DNA of 64,000 nucleotides from an uncultured Acidobacteriia bacterium. GTDB taxonomy: Bacteria > Acidobacteriota > Terriglobia > Bryobacterales > Bryobacteraceae. Positions 54,039-63,697 of this stretch are shown here, in pieces. Under the pieces are notes generated by a model. The model was given only the letters and a program-made list of their open reading frames with translations. It did not search any database and was not told the DNA's origin. Within the stretch, counting starts at the first letter, position 1. Every line of letters starts with the position of its first letter. The translations under genes and the position numbers were made by a program. Where the stretch lies: NCBI GenBank assembly GCA_903925975.1, contig CAIYHG010000041.1, forward strand, positions 37,382 to 101,381, read 5' to 3'.

Positions 54039-54821
54039 ATGAGAGAGCGTGCCACCGCGACCCTCACGACAGTCGTCATAGATGATGAGAAATTAGCCTG
54101 TGACGAGCTTACCTTTCTCTTGAAAGACTTCCCGGAAGTTGAAGTAATTGCTACCGGTTCAAACGGACCGGAGGCGCTCAACCTGATTCAGAAGCTGGAA
54201 CCGGAACTGGTCTTTCTCGATATCCACATGCCCGGCCTGGACGGTATCGAAGTGGTCCGCCGTCTGCGTGAGAAGGATGTCGATCTCCCGTACTTCATCT
54301 TCGTTACGGCCTACGATCAATATGCCGTGGAAGCCTTCCGCCTGCAGGCCATGGATTACCTGCTCAAGCCCGTGGACAAGGGCCGGCTCGCCGAGACCAT
54401 CGAACGCGCCTCCCGTGCCATCCAGGAGAAGAAATCCCCGGAATACCCGGTGGTGGCGCGCAGCGCCGGACCCCCGGTTGCGCCCCGGACGAAATTGCTG
54501 GTCCGGGCCAATAGCCGCAACTTCATTGTGGACGCCAACGACGTAATTTTCGCGACTATCGACGACGGTCTGATCACCCTGGTGGCGACCAACATAGAGG
54601 GGCAATCGAACTACCGGACCATCGAAGACTTGCAGGCCAACCTCGACCGCGACATGTTCTGGCGCGTTCACCGCTCGTACCTGGTGAACATCAATCGCAT
54701 CAAGGAAGTCGTGCCCTGGTTTAAGTCGAGCTACCAGCTCCGCATGGACGACCGCAATCGCACCGAAATCCCGGTCAGCCGCGTGCAGACCCGCCGGCTC
54801 CGCGAGCTCTTCAAGCTGTAG
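54039..54821 (+). CDS. LytTR-family response regulator
   Basis: The 260-residue protein has a receiver domain at about 10-125, with Asp15-Asp16 in TVVIDDEKLA, phospho-acceptor Asp61 in LVFLDIHMPG, and the conserved lysine in YLLKPVDKG. A LytTR DNA-binding domain occupies about 155-258 (FWRVHRSYLVNINRIKEV). The ATG at 54039 fits the family start; upstream extension to 53973 has no family character. No histidine kinase is adjacent. It is divergent from inositol phosphate synthase, a possible target. Confidence 0.93.
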   Translation: MRERATATLTTVVIDDEKLACDELTFLLKDFPEVEVIATGSNGPEALNLIQKLEPELVFLDIHMPGLDGIEVVRRLREKDVDLPYFIFVTAYDQYAVEAFRLQAMDYLLKPVDKGRLAETIERASRAIQEKKSPEYPVVARSAGPPVAPRTKLLVRANSRNFIVDANDVIFATIDDGLITLVATNIEGQSNYRTIEDLQANLDRDMFWRVHRSYLVNINRIKEVVPWFKSSYQLRMDDRNRTEIPVSRVQTRRLRELFKL

Positions 54822-54849
54822 TACATAGTGGTGCAACCCTCCCAGAAGT

Positions 54850-54968
54850 TGCTGAAGAACAAGCCAAAAACGTCGGCCGCAGATCAACGCTGATAAACGC
54901 AAATTGAAGGAACACGACTTATCGGCGTCCATCGGCGTTGATCTGCGGCCAAAGGACTTCTTCAGCAG
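54850..54968. repeat. imperfect palindrome between convergent genes
   Basis: GGCCGCAGATCAACGC (54876-54891) is the exact inverse of 54935-54950. An outer pair, TTGCTGAAGAAC at 54850-54861 and CTTCTTCAGCAG at 54957-54968, matches at about ten of twelve positions. The loop holds a further partial repeat (AACGCTGATAAACGC). It lies between the LytTR gene (+) and a TPR gene (-), so it may act as a bidirectional terminator or a MITE-like repeat. Confidence 0.75.
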
Positions 54969-54989
54969 CCGCCTACCGGATTCCGCGAA

Positions 54990-56159
54990 TTACTTAGCGA
55001 GTTCAGCCTGAAGTTGGCGGTAGGCGGATTCGTCGTAGTTCGTCTTGATCCGCTGCCGGCCTTCGGTCTTGGGGTCGGCGGGCCGGGGGCCCTGCCCTTT
55101 CAGCGCGTAACCCAGCATCGACGTGGCCTCCGGGTCGCCGGGATTCCGTTCCAAAGCCGCGCGGAAACTCGCCGTGGCGCCGGCAAAATCTCCCGAACGC
55201 CATTGGGCATAGCCCAGGTTGAACTGGTAATCCGGGTCGGCGGTGTCGCCCTCAAGCGCCTTGCGATAGTTGGCGATGGCATCGGAGAGCCGGCCGCGCT
55301 GCAACTGAGCCACTGCGAGGTTGTTGAACACCTCATTCAGCGGCATGGCGTCGGCCACTTCGCGGAATGCGCTCTCGGCGCCCTCATAATCGCCGCCGTG
55401 GTATAGGCACAGGCCCAGGTAGAAACGCGCTTCCAGGTAATGCGGGTCTGAACGCGTCACCCGCCGCAGCCATCCCGCGGCTACGCGGTAGTCCTCCATT
55501 TCCCAATAGGTCTTGCCTAATTGGAAGCAGGGCTGGGAGTAGTGTTCGTCCAGGCGCGCCGCCTGCGTGAAGAACCGGTGGCGCTGTTCGGCGGAAGTGG
55601 CCAGCAACCCGCGTACGTAACTTTCCACGGCATCGATGCGTACAGGCGGGCGGGCCTTCTGAAACTCGTCTTCCGGCTCAACCCCTTCGGGGTGGATGGA
55701 GCGCAGCGTCTGCCAGCCGAGCCTCACGCTGATTACAGCCAGGTCTTCGAGGGCGCCGGTCTCCCCGTAGGGCGCGCTCTGTGCGCCGCGCTTCATGTCC
55801 AGAACGCGGGCCGTCACGCTCAGCGATGGCTTTGAGTTCGCCCCAAGCCCTTGCCGCACTTCGTAATACCCGTAAACCACCCTCGCGGCATCGAGCGCAT
55901 CGGCCAGCTTGATGATCGAGGCATGCGTGAGTTCGGCGCCCGGCCGCAGCGACATGCGCCGGTACCCTTCCAGGCGGTCTTCCCGGTCTAGGACCAGCAC
56001 GTCGCCGGAAGCCAGCGCATCGTGAACGGTTTCGGCTATGCTCTCGCCAATCCAATCCAGGCTTTGGGAATCGGAGTGGTTGAAAAATGGAATCACCAGA
56101 ACCGTTTCGGCGCGTAACCCGCCGCATAGAAGCGCTAGAAGAGCCGCAAACCGCACCAT
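54990..56159 (-). CDS. secreted TPR-repeat protein
   Basis: From the ATG at 56159 the product is 389 residues. It opens with a signal peptide (MVRFAALLALLCGGLRAETV), then a region of about 120 residues like the FlgO/TolB-type N-terminal fold (VIPFFNHSDSQSLDWIGESI), and then five or more TPRs, such as LEARFYLGLCLYHGGDYEGA and DAIANYRKALEGDTADPDYQ. It is probably periplasmic. The open frame extends upstream to 56531 but that part overlaps another gene in a different frame and has no signal peptide. Confidence 0.82.
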   Translation of the reverse strand: MVRFAALLALLCGGLRAETVLVIPFFNHSDSQSLDWIGESIAETVHDALASGDVLVLDREDRLEGYRRMSLRPGAELTHASIIKLADALDAARVVYGYYEVRQGLGANSKPSLSVTARVLDMKRGAQSAPYGETGALEDLAVISVRLGWQTLRSIHPEGVEPEDEFQKARPPVRIDAVESYVRGLLATSAEQRHRFFTQAARLDEHYSQPCFQLGKTYWEMEDYRVAAGWLRRVTRSDPHYLEARFYLGLCLYHGGDYEGAESAFREVADAMPLNEVFNNLAVAQLQRGRLSDAIANYRKALEGDTADPDYQFNLGYAQWRSGDFAGATASFRAALERNPGDPEATSMLGYALKGQGPRPADPKTEGRQRIKTNYDESAYRQLQAELAK

Positions 56160-56245
56160 TGTATGCCCAGTGTAACAGTGAGAATGGGCAGGTCCGTTAC
56201 CGGCCTGCCCCATGATGGCGCGGCGCAGCGGGCGGGCTCCCGCTC

Positions 56246-56560
56246 TTATTCGAACACCAGCTTCGTGTTCGTACCGCCGATGCTGATTTCCGCAAGCCTG
56301 GCTTTGCCGCCGTCCATGTTCAGTTTCGTGGTCGTGTCGCGAAACTTCGACGGCGCGGTTTCGACCTTCACCGGAACCTGAGCGTCCACGCGGCCGTTGC
56401 TCACCACGGCTTTGTCGCCCACGACTTCCACTTTGTAGTCGCCCGGGGCCAACTGCGTGGCGCCCAGCATTACGGGCTGGTACAAGCTCACCTTGTAACC
56501 TTTGGCGCTGGCAACAGCCAAGCCGATGCACGCGAACAGGACTAGCAATCTCGTTTTCAT
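56246..56560 (-). CDS. small secreted protein, function unknown
   Basis: From the ATG at 56560, preceded by AAGGAG at the right spacing, the product is 104 residues. It has a signal peptide (MKTRLLVLFACIGLAVASAKG) and a small beta-rich domain, with VMLGATQLAPGDYKVEVVGD and VPVKVETAPSKFRDTT. I believe related short secreted proteins are frequent in acidobacteria, but I did not search. Role is unknown. It lies between miaA and the TPR gene, all on the minus strand. Confidence 0.75.
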   Translation of the reverse strand: MKTRLLVLFACIGLAVASAKGYKVSLYQPVMLGATQLAPGDYKVEVVGDKAVVSNGRVDAQVPVKVETAPSKFRDTTTKLNMDGGKARLAEISIGGTNTKLVFE

Positions 56561-56663
56561 AACTCGCTCCTTACTGCGGTTCTTTCCAAATTCTGTTCTG
56601 CGTATTCGAGATCTCGCGTACATTCGCTAATACGCGCGAGCAGGTGAAATGTTCCGCGGAAAT

Positions 56664-57647
56664 CTAACAGTGAGCGAGAAAAACATTCACGCGTTCCGCC
56701 GCTTCCCGGCGGATGGCGGGGTCGTCGCCGAACCCTCTTAGCCATTCGAGCCCCGCTTCGCGGCGAAACCACGTAATCTGCCGCTTGGCGTACTGCCGCG
56801 TGGTGCGCTGCGCGTAGAACACGGCGTCGCGCGGGCCGAGTTCGCGCTGCACAAGTTGCAGAGCCTGCCGGTATCCAAGCGACTCGAAGGGCTTGATCGT
56901 GGGCGGAAAGCCCATCGCGAGGATGCCCGTCACTTCTTCCACCAGCCCGGATTCGAACATGGCGCAGCACCGCGCGTTCAGCCGTTCGTTCAGCGCCTCG
57001 CGCTCGGGAAACAGCCCCAGTTTCAGGACGCGGTATCCCGTCAGGCTATCGCGGCCGCTGCGGAACAACTCCGTCACGGGCCGGCGCGAGAGAACGCACA
57101 CTTCGAGCGCACGAGTGACCTTGGGGATGTCGTTGGGATGAATGCGAGCCGCCGCTTCGGGGTCGAAGCGCGCCAGAATCCGGTGCAGCGCCCCGCGGCG
57201 GCGGGCCTCGCGCGCGGCCAGCCGGTCGCGTAAGTCCTGGTCGCGCGACGGTCCCTCAAACAGGCCGTCCAGAAGCGCCCTGAGGTAGAAGCCGGTTCCC
57301 CCGGCCACGATGGGCAGCTTGCCCCGTCCCGATATTTCGGAAATCGCCTCGCGCGCCAATCGCGCGTAAGCGCCCGCGGTGAACACCGCGTCGGGCTCGA
57401 TAATATCGATCAGGTGGTGCCGGATGCCGCCCCGCTCCGATTCGGGCAGCTTTGCCGCCCCGATATCGAAGTGACGGTAAACCTGAAGCGAATCGCAATT
57501 GACAATTTCGCCATCGAATTGGGAGGCGAGCGCAATCGCAAGATCGCTCTTCCCGGACCCCGTTGGACCGGCGACCGCAACCAGAGGGCGCAACGGCGCG
57601 TCGGGGGTTACATGCGGAGCGGCGTCCGGCTCGGATAGTTGTACCAA
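56664..57647 (-). CDS. miaA: tRNA dimethylallyltransferase
   Basis: The 327-residue protein transfers a dimethylallyl group to adenosine 37 of tRNAs reading UNN codons. The nucleotide-binding loop GPTGSGKS is at 27-34, and CDSLQVYRHFDIGAAK, IVAGGTGFYLRALLDG and the basic QRTTRQYAKRQITWFRRE are typical. The start is a TTG at 57647, leaving about 20 residues before the family region. It is divergent from the TPR gene at 57721. Confidence 0.95.
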   Translation of the reverse strand: MVQLSEPDAAPHVTPDAPLRPLVAVAGPTGSGKSDLAIALASQFDGEIVNCDSLQVYRHFDIGAAKLPESERGGIRHHLIDIIEPDAVFTAGAYARLAREAISEISGRGKLPIVAGGTGFYLRALLDGLFEGPSRDQDLRDRLAAREARRRGALHRILARFDPEAAARIHPNDIPKVTRALEVCVLSRRPVTELFRSGRDSLTGYRVLKLGLFPEREALNERLNARCCAMFESGLVEEVTGILAMGFPPTIKPFESLGYRQALQLVQRELGPRDAVFYAQRTTRQYAKRQITWFRREAGLEWLRGFGDDPAIRREAAERVNVFLAHC

Positions 57648-57720
57648 GGCCCGTTATACAATAAAAGGGTGGCCTTCCGCCCTCCGCGGAGTTCGAAACG
57701 GTAATCAGAAAGCAGAATCC

Positions 57721-59748
57721 ATGATTCGTTTTGCCAAAGCTCTTCTTATGGCCGCCCTCGCGGCGTCCGCATGTCTGGCCCAGGCGCCCAGCGCGCCGGC
57801 TACTGCCGCCGACGCGGACAAAGCGGGCGCTTACTACAACTTCGCCATGGGCCGGCTCTATGCCGAACTGGCGGGCTCCGCGACAAACCAGAGCGAATAC
57901 GTAAACAAGGCGATTCAGTACTACCAGGCGGCGCTGCGGATCGATCCGTCGGCCAGCCTCGCGCTCGAAGAGCTCACCGACGTCTACCTGCAAACCGGCA
58001 AGTTGCAGGACGCCATCGATCAAGCGGATGCTCTGCTGCAGAAGAACCCGGATAACCTCGCCGCAAGGCGCATTCTCGGGCGCATCTATACGCGCGCGAT
58101 TTCGAACGCTCAGGACAACCGCATCGACGAAACAATGGTCCGCCACGCCATTGAGCAATACGAAAAGATAACCGAGAAAGACCCGAAGGATGCCGAGAGC
58201 CGGGTGATCCTCGGAAGGCTCTACCGCGTCACCAACAACTCGGCTGGCGCCGAGAAGGTGTTCAACGAGGCTTTGAAGATTTCTCCGGATGACGAGGATG
58301 CGCTGGCCAGCCTGGCGATGCTCTACTCCGACATGGGCGACAACCAGCAGGCCATCGACAAGCTGAAGACGGCAACCGATAAGACGCCCAGCGAAACCAC
58401 GCTGACCGCCCTGGCCGAAGCCTATGAGAGAGTGCGCGATTTTAAGAACGCGGCCTCTGCCCTGGAGCGCGCCATCTCCGTTGCGCCCGATAACGACCGG
58501 CTGAAATCCCAGTTTGCGCAAGATCTGCTGTTTTCGGACCAGTACGACCGGGCCCTCGAACTCTATCAGCAGATTGCCGCCGACGATCCGCATGACACCG
58601 CGTCGCAGCTTCGGATCGCAGAGATCTATCGCTCCAAGCGCGACCTGCCGAAAGCCAGGGAAGCGCTGAACAAGGCGAAGCAGATCGACGCCAACGATCT
58701 GAACGTGGCTTACGAAGAAATCAACCTGTTGGACGCCGAAGGCAAGAACGACGAAGCCATCGCGAAGTTGAAGAGCCTGCTCGACAGTTCCGCCCGTCGC
58801 ACGTATTCCCCCGCCCAGAAAGCCAGCCGCGCCGCGCTCCTGAAACGCCTGGGTTGGCTCTACCGGACCGAGGCCGAATATCCTCAGGCCATCGACGTAT
58901 TCCGCCAGATCGCAAACCTGGATAGCGATTCCGCCGCCGAAGCCACCGTGCTGGTGATCGATACCTACCGCCAGGCGAAAGATCTGGCCAGCGCGCAACG
59001 CGAGGCTGAGGACGCGCTGAAGAAGTTCCCCGCCGAGCGAACGGTGCGTATCGCCCACGCGGAAGTGATCAGCGACGCCGGCAAGATCGACGAGGCCGTA
59101 GCGGAAGTGAAGGCCCTCGGAGCCAAGGACCGCGATATCCAGATGGAGATCGCCCAGATCTACGAGAAGGGCAAGCGCTGGGCCGACGTGGAAAAGACCC
59201 TCGACGAAGCCGAAAAGCTCTCAACCTCGGACGATCAGAAGGAAGGCGTCAACTTCATGCGCGGCGCCATGTACGAGCGCCAGAAGAAGTTCGACCTTTC
59301 CGAAGCCGCCTTTCGCAAGGTATTGCAATCGAACCCGGATAACGCCGGCGCCCTGAATTACCTGGGCTACATGCTGGCAGACCGCAACGTCCGGCTAGAC
59401 GAGGCGCACGACCTGATTTCCAAGGCTCTCGACCAGGACCCGCAAAACGGAGCCTACCTCGATAGCCTCGGGTGGGTTTATTACAGGCAAGGCAAGCTCG
59501 GGCAGGCGGAGGAAGCGCTTCTCCGCTCGTTGGAACACATGGGGCAGGATCCAACGGTTCACGACCACCTGGGCGACGTGTACTTTAAGCAGGGCAAGAC
59601 CAAGGAAGCGATTGCCCAGTGGCAGGTTTCGGTGGCGGAGTTCCAAAGCGCGCCACCTTCCGAGAACGACCCTGAGTTGCTTGCCAGCGTAACCAAGAAG
59701 CTGGAGGGCGCGCGGGTCCGGTTGGCTAAGGAAAACGGACAGAAGTAG
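57721..59748 (+). CDS. large secreted TPR-repeat protein
   Basis: The 675-residue protein begins with a signal peptide (MIRFAKALLMAALAASACLAQ). It then has roughly fourteen TPR units, for example YYQAALRIDPSASLALEEL, FNEALKISPDDEDALASLA and DLISKALDQDPQNGAYLDSL, ending in the BepA/YfgC-like end region WQVSVAEFQSAPPSENDP. The TPR array is almost unbroken. It is probably periplasmic or outer-membrane associated and binds other proteins. The ATG at 57721 is the first that gives a signal peptide; the frame is open upstream to 57499 only by chance in the divergent miaA gene. Confidence 0.88.
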   Translation: MIRFAKALLMAALAASACLAQAPSAPATAADADKAGAYYNFAMGRLYAELAGSATNQSEYVNKAIQYYQAALRIDPSASLALEELTDVYLQTGKLQDAIDQADALLQKNPDNLAARRILGRIYTRAISNAQDNRIDETMVRHAIEQYEKITEKDPKDAESRVILGRLYRVTNNSAGAEKVFNEALKISPDDEDALASLAMLYSDMGDNQQAIDKLKTATDKTPSETTLTALAEAYERVRDFKNAASALERAISVAPDNDRLKSQFAQDLLFSDQYDRALELYQQIAADDPHDTASQLRIAEIYRSKRDLPKAREALNKAKQIDANDLNVAYEEINLLDAEGKNDEAIAKLKSLLDSSARRTYSPAQKASRAALLKRLGWLYRTEAEYPQAIDVFRQIANLDSDSAAEATVLVIDTYRQAKDLASAQREAEDALKKFPAERTVRIAHAEVISDAGKIDEAVAEVKALGAKDRDIQMEIAQIYEKGKRWADVEKTLDEAEKLSTSDDQKEGVNFMRGAMYERQKKFDLSEAAFRKVLQSNPDNAGALNYLGYMLADRNVRLDEAHDLISKALDQDPQNGAYLDSLGWVYYRQGKLGQAEEALLRSLEHMGQDPTVHDHLGDVYFKQGKTKEAIAQWQVSVAEFQSAPPSENDPELLASVTKKLEGARVRLAKENGQK

Positions 59749-59950
59749 TAGTCCCGGCACAGTTGTTGGGCCGCCCAATTCGTCCTCTCTCGCAGGGCGC
59801 AGTGGAATCCTACACGCCCTTCCACTAACTTATATATTCCATTTAACTCCATTATATTCATTTGTTTAGAGCGTTCTCTACCGGCTGCGCAGCTATCGTT
59901 TTGCGCTTGTATGTGGGATACTTTCTGGTGGAATAGGTTCTCAACTCTGA

Positions 59951-61300
59951 ATGTCTCAGCTTGACGATGCTGTTGTCAGGTACAACAAGCTCCTCGAATC
60001 CGGTCCATACCGCGACTTAGCGTGGGCGGAGGACTTCCACGCCCGCATGGAGGCGGCGAAATTGTCCTCCGGCGGCCGGCTGGTCTGCCCGTTTCTCCGT
60101 CCTAACTTCATCACCCGCCGGCAGTACGAGTCTCTGGTGAAAACCGGCGAGGTCTTGATCGGCGCGATCGACCGGCTGCAGCAGATGGTGCTCAAGAGTC
60201 CTGCGCTGCTTGCCTGCCTCGAACTGCTGCCGGCGGAAAAGATGCTGGCATCCATAGACCCCGGCTATCAGGCCCTCGAAGTGGCATCCCGCCTCGATAC
60301 GCACTTGCTCAACGGCAGCGTGCGAATGGTGCAGTACAACGCCGATTCTCCCACTGGCGCGGGCTACTCGGATGCCCTGGCGGACCTGTTCTACGATGCT
60401 CCCCCGGTTAAGGAACTCCGTAAGCGCTATGCTCTAACCCGTCTGGGCGGCCGCAAGCACCTGTTGCAGGCTCTGCTGAAGGCCTATAAGCAGTACGGGG
60501 GAACCAAGAAGCCGAACATCGCCATCGTGGAGTTCCGGCCGGCCTACCTCGCCGGTCAAAGCGAATACGAGCTATTCCGTGACTGCTTCCGGGAAGAAGG
60601 CTACGCCGTCGAAATCGTTTCGCCGGAGCAGCTGGAATACCGCAACGGCGTTCTCCGCAAAGGCTCGTTCGATATCGACATCGCCTATCGCCGCCTGGGG
60701 GTTCAGGAGTTTCTGGTGCGCTTCGATCTGGCGCACCCGCTGGTGCAGGCATACCGCGACCACGCCGTTTGCGTGGTGAACAGCTTCCGCTCGGAACTGG
60801 CCCATAAGAAGGCCATGCTCGGCCTGCTCACCGACGAAACGGTTACCGCCAAGTTCCCCGCGGCGGAGCGGAAGGCCATTCGCGATCACGTGCCCTGGAC
60901 CCGGCTGGTGAAGGCCGGAAAGACCACTTACGGATCGGAGCGCGTGGATCTGCTCGAATACGTGGTGCAGAACCGCGAGCGGCTGACGCTGAAGCCCAAC
61001 GACGATTACAGCGACCAGCACGCCTACTTCGGCTGGCAGATGGACGCGTCTGCCTGGGAGCGCGCGGTCAAGCTGGCCATGCGTACGCCTTACGTCGCGC
61101 AGGAGCGCGTGGAACCGGCTCGTTCGGTGTTCCCGCTGCTCAGCTTCGGCCACCTGGAGTTCCGCGAGTTGCAGGTGGACGTCCACCCGCACGCGTACCT
61201 CGGCAAAGTGCAGGGCTGTTCCACATGGCTCTCGGATGGCCACTCGGGCTTCTCCTCCGCGGCCGGGATCGTTCCCACCTTCCTCATCGATCCGAAGTAG
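59951..61300 (+). CDS. ATP-grasp-like protein, function unknown
   Basis: The 449-residue protein has no signal or membrane segment. Stretches YNADSPTGAGYSDALADLF and LKPNDDYSDQHAYFG, plus the Lys-rich LAHKKAMLGLLTD, resemble the nucleotide-binding parts of glutathionylspermidine-synthase and circularly permuted ATP-grasp enzymes, which join a carboxylate to an amine. The likeness is by eye and could be wrong. The end, QGCSTWLSDGHSGFSSAAG, is Gly/Ser-rich. A 202-base gap upstream contains an AT-rich stretch but no evident promoter box. tex follows 120 bases downstream. Confidence 0.6.
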   Translation: MSQLDDAVVRYNKLLESGPYRDLAWAEDFHARMEAAKLSSGGRLVCPFLRPNFITRRQYESLVKTGEVLIGAIDRLQQMVLKSPALLACLELLPAEKMLASIDPGYQALEVASRLDTHLLNGSVRMVQYNADSPTGAGYSDALADLFYDAPPVKELRKRYALTRLGGRKHLLQALLKAYKQYGGTKKPNIAIVEFRPAYLAGQSEYELFRDCFREEGYAVEIVSPEQLEYRNGVLRKGSFDIDIAYRRLGVQEFLVRFDLAHPLVQAYRDHAVCVVNSFRSELAHKKAMLGLLTDETVTAKFPAAERKAIRDHVPWTRLVKAGKTTYGSERVDLLEYVVQNRERLTLKPNDDYSDQHAYFGWQMDASAWERAVKLAMRTPYVAQERVEPARSVFPLLSFGHLEFRELQVDVHPHAYLGKVQGCSTWLSDGHSGFSSAAGIVPTFLIDPK

Positions 61301-61420
61301 ACCGTTCGTTCCACCTGAGAACCGGCGGCTCCACCACTCGCCAGGATATCTCCTCCACGGGCGCGCGTTTCGCCGTCGATGGTTCCCGCTTCATGTCATC
61401 ATGGTTATTCCACTTTCCCC

Positions 61421-63697
61421 ATGGCTGAACTCAGGTCCTTATCCACACCCATTCTTCTGCACCTCGCGCAGGCGTTGCAGGTACCCTTGAAAGGCGCGGC
61501 GGCTGTCATCGAACTGCTGGATGGCGGCTCGACCGTTCCCTTCATCGCCCGGTACCGCAAGGAGGTAACCGGCAACCTGGATGAGGTTCAGATCCAGGGC
61601 GTGCAGGAAAAGCTCGACTACTTTAGGGAACTGGAGAACCGCAAAGAGACGGTGCTCCAATCCATTTCCGAGCAGGGCAAACTGACCCTGGAATTGAAGG
61701 CGAAAATCGACGCCGCGCTCGAAAAGACCGAAGTCGAAGACCTCTACCTTCCCTACAAGCCCAAGCGGCGCACCAAAGCGTCCATTGCGCGCGACAAGGG
61801 CCTCGAACCGCTCGCGAAATTCCTCTGGGAGCAGCAGCCCGGGACGGCCTCGCTCGAAGAGTATGCTGCGACTTTCCTAAGCGCGGAGGTCGGCGCCGTA
61901 GCCGAAGCGCTCGAAGGCGCGCGCTACATCGTAGCCGAGTGGATTTCGGAAAACGCCGATTTCCGCAAGGAAGTGCGCGCCATGATGGCCGCGGAGGGCA
62001 TTGTGACAAGCCGGCTCATCGAGGGCGCGCAGGACCCCGAGGGCAAGTACAAGATGTACGCGGAGTACAGCGAACCGGCTGCGAAGATTCCTTCCCACCG
62101 CATGCTGGCCATCCGCCGCGGCGCCAAGGAAGACGTGTTGAGTTTCGAAATTCAACTGCCGCCGGAGAGGCCGCTGGCCTTGCTGCGCTCACGCGTTGTG
62201 CGAACGGATGGAGAGTGGGTCCCCCATCTGGAACAGGCCATCGAGGATTCCTACGACCGCCTATTGAACCCCTCGATTCAAACCGAAGTGCGGCTGGAAC
62301 TGAAAGACCGCTCCGACGAGGAAGCCATCAAGGTCTTTCGCGAAAATCTGGAGAACCTGCTGCTCGCGCCCCCCGCAGGCATGTTGGGCGTGCTAGCCAT
62401 CGACCCCGGCATCCGAACCGGCTGCAAGATCGCCGTGGTGGACGACACCGGCAAGTTCGTGGACCACGCCGTAATCTATCCCTTCCAGCCGAAGAATGAC
62501 GAGGCCGGCGCGAAGCGCACGCTCGGCGAACTCATCAGCCGCTACAACGTGCGGGCCATCGCCATCGGCAACGGCACGGCATCGCGCGAAAGCGCCGCGC
62601 TGGTGGCTGACTTTCTTCGCGAACACAAACTCGATGGCGTTTTCAGCGTGAGCGTCAACGAATCCGGAGCCTCCATCTATTCCGCCTCCGAAATCGCCCG
62701 GCAGGAGTTTCCAGACCTCGATCTCACCGTGCGCGGCGCCATCTCCATCGCCCGCCGCTTGCAGGACCCGCTGGCCGAACTGGTGAAGATCGACCCGAAA
62801 TCGATTGGCGTGGGCCAGTATCAACACGACGTTGACCAGCGCCGGCTGAAGCAGGGCCTCGAAACCACGGTTGTGTCGTGCGTCAACCGCGTAGGCGTGG
62901 ACCTGAACACGGCCTCCTGGGCGCTGCTACGCTACGTCGCAGGCATCAACGAGCGCACGGCGCTGAAGGTAATCGAGTACCGCAACGAACACGGCCGCTT
63001 CCGCTCCCGCATGGAACTGCGCGCCGTATCCGGCTTCGGACCGAAGACGTTCGAACAGGCGGCCGGATTCCTGCGCATCCGCGGCGGCGAGAATCCGCTG
63101 GACATGACCGCCGTGCACCCGGAATCCTACTCCGTCGTGGAGAAGATCGCCGCATCGTTCGGCGTGACGGTTCCGGAGCTGATCGCCAAACCCGAGTTGA
63201 TGGAGAAGGTGAAGCTCGAAAGCTTCAAGACCGAATCGGTGGGCATCTACACCCTCGGCGATATCCGAGAAGAACTGCGCAAGCCCGGCCGCGATCCGCG
63301 CGAGAAATTCGTGGCGCCGCAATGGCGCGACGACGTCCGCGAGATCGCCGACCTCCAGCCCGGCATGACCCTCGAAGGCGTAGTCACCAACGTGACCCGC
63401 TTCGGCGCCTTCGTGGACGTGGGCGTGCATCAGGACGGATTGATCCACATCAGCGAGCTCTCCAGCCGTTACATCAAGGAAGCCAGCGAAGTCGTCAAGG
63501 CCGGCCAAATCGTGAAGGTGCAGGTCCTGAGCGCCGACGCCAAGGCGAAGCGCATCGCCCTTTCGATGAAAGCGCTGGAGGCTCCCGCCGGCCCGAAGCG
63601 CCAGCCGGAGCCCAAGCCGCAGCCGAAGGCGCAGGCCAAGGCGCCGTCGCTCGACGACAAGCTCTCCGCGCTATCTTCAAAATTCCGCGTGCGGTGA
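61421..63697 (+). CDS. tex: Tex-family S1 RNA-binding protein
   Basis: From the ATG at 61421 the product is 758 residues. It has the Tex N-terminal helical domain (STVPFIARYRKEVTGNLDE), a YqgF-like nuclease-fold domain (LAIDPGIRTGCKIAVVD), helix-hairpin-helix segments (INERTALKVIEYRNEHGRF) and a C-terminal S1 domain (GVVTNVTRFGAFVDVGVHQD). Tex proteins bind nucleic acid and affect transcription; the mechanism is not settled. The last 40 residues are Pro/Lys/Gln-rich. An in-frame ATG at 61379 would add 14 residues with no family character. Confidence 0.95.
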   Translation: MAELRSLSTPILLHLAQALQVPLKGAAAVIELLDGGSTVPFIARYRKEVTGNLDEVQIQGVQEKLDYFRELENRKETVLQSISEQGKLTLELKAKIDAALEKTEVEDLYLPYKPKRRTKASIARDKGLEPLAKFLWEQQPGTASLEEYAATFLSAEVGAVAEALEGARYIVAEWISENADFRKEVRAMMAAEGIVTSRLIEGAQDPEGKYKMYAEYSEPAAKIPSHRMLAIRRGAKEDVLSFEIQLPPERPLALLRSRVVRTDGEWVPHLEQAIEDSYDRLLNPSIQTEVRLELKDRSDEEAIKVFRENLENLLLAPPAGMLGVLAIDPGIRTGCKIAVVDDTGKFVDHAVIYPFQPKNDEAGAKRTLGELISRYNVRAIAIGNGTASRESAALVADFLREHKLDGVFSVSVNESGASIYSASEIARQEFPDLDLTVRGAISIARRLQDPLAELVKIDPKSIGVGQYQHDVDQRRLKQGLETTVVSCVNRVGVDLNTASWALLRYVAGINERTALKVIEYRNEHGRFRSRMELRAVSGFGPKTFEQAAGFLRIRGGENPLDMTAVHPESYSVVEKIAASFGVTVPELIAKPELMEKVKLESFKTESVGIYTLGDIREELRKPGRDPREKFVAPQWRDDVREIADLQPGMTLEGVVTNVTRFGAFVDVGVHQDGLIHISELSSRYIKEASEVVKAGQIVKVQVLSADAKAKRIALSMKALEAPAGPKRQPEPKPQPKAQAKAPSLDDKLSALSSKFRVR

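Noticed and set aside
57256..59058. 600-codon minus-strand frame across miaA and the TPR gene
   Set aside because: It spans two well-supported genes on the opposite strand or in another frame and is a product of codon bias.
59749..59950. possible small RNA or tRNA in the gap before the ATP-grasp-like gene
   Set aside because: No cloverleaf or TTC-type loop could be read; the gap is just AT-richer than its surroundings.
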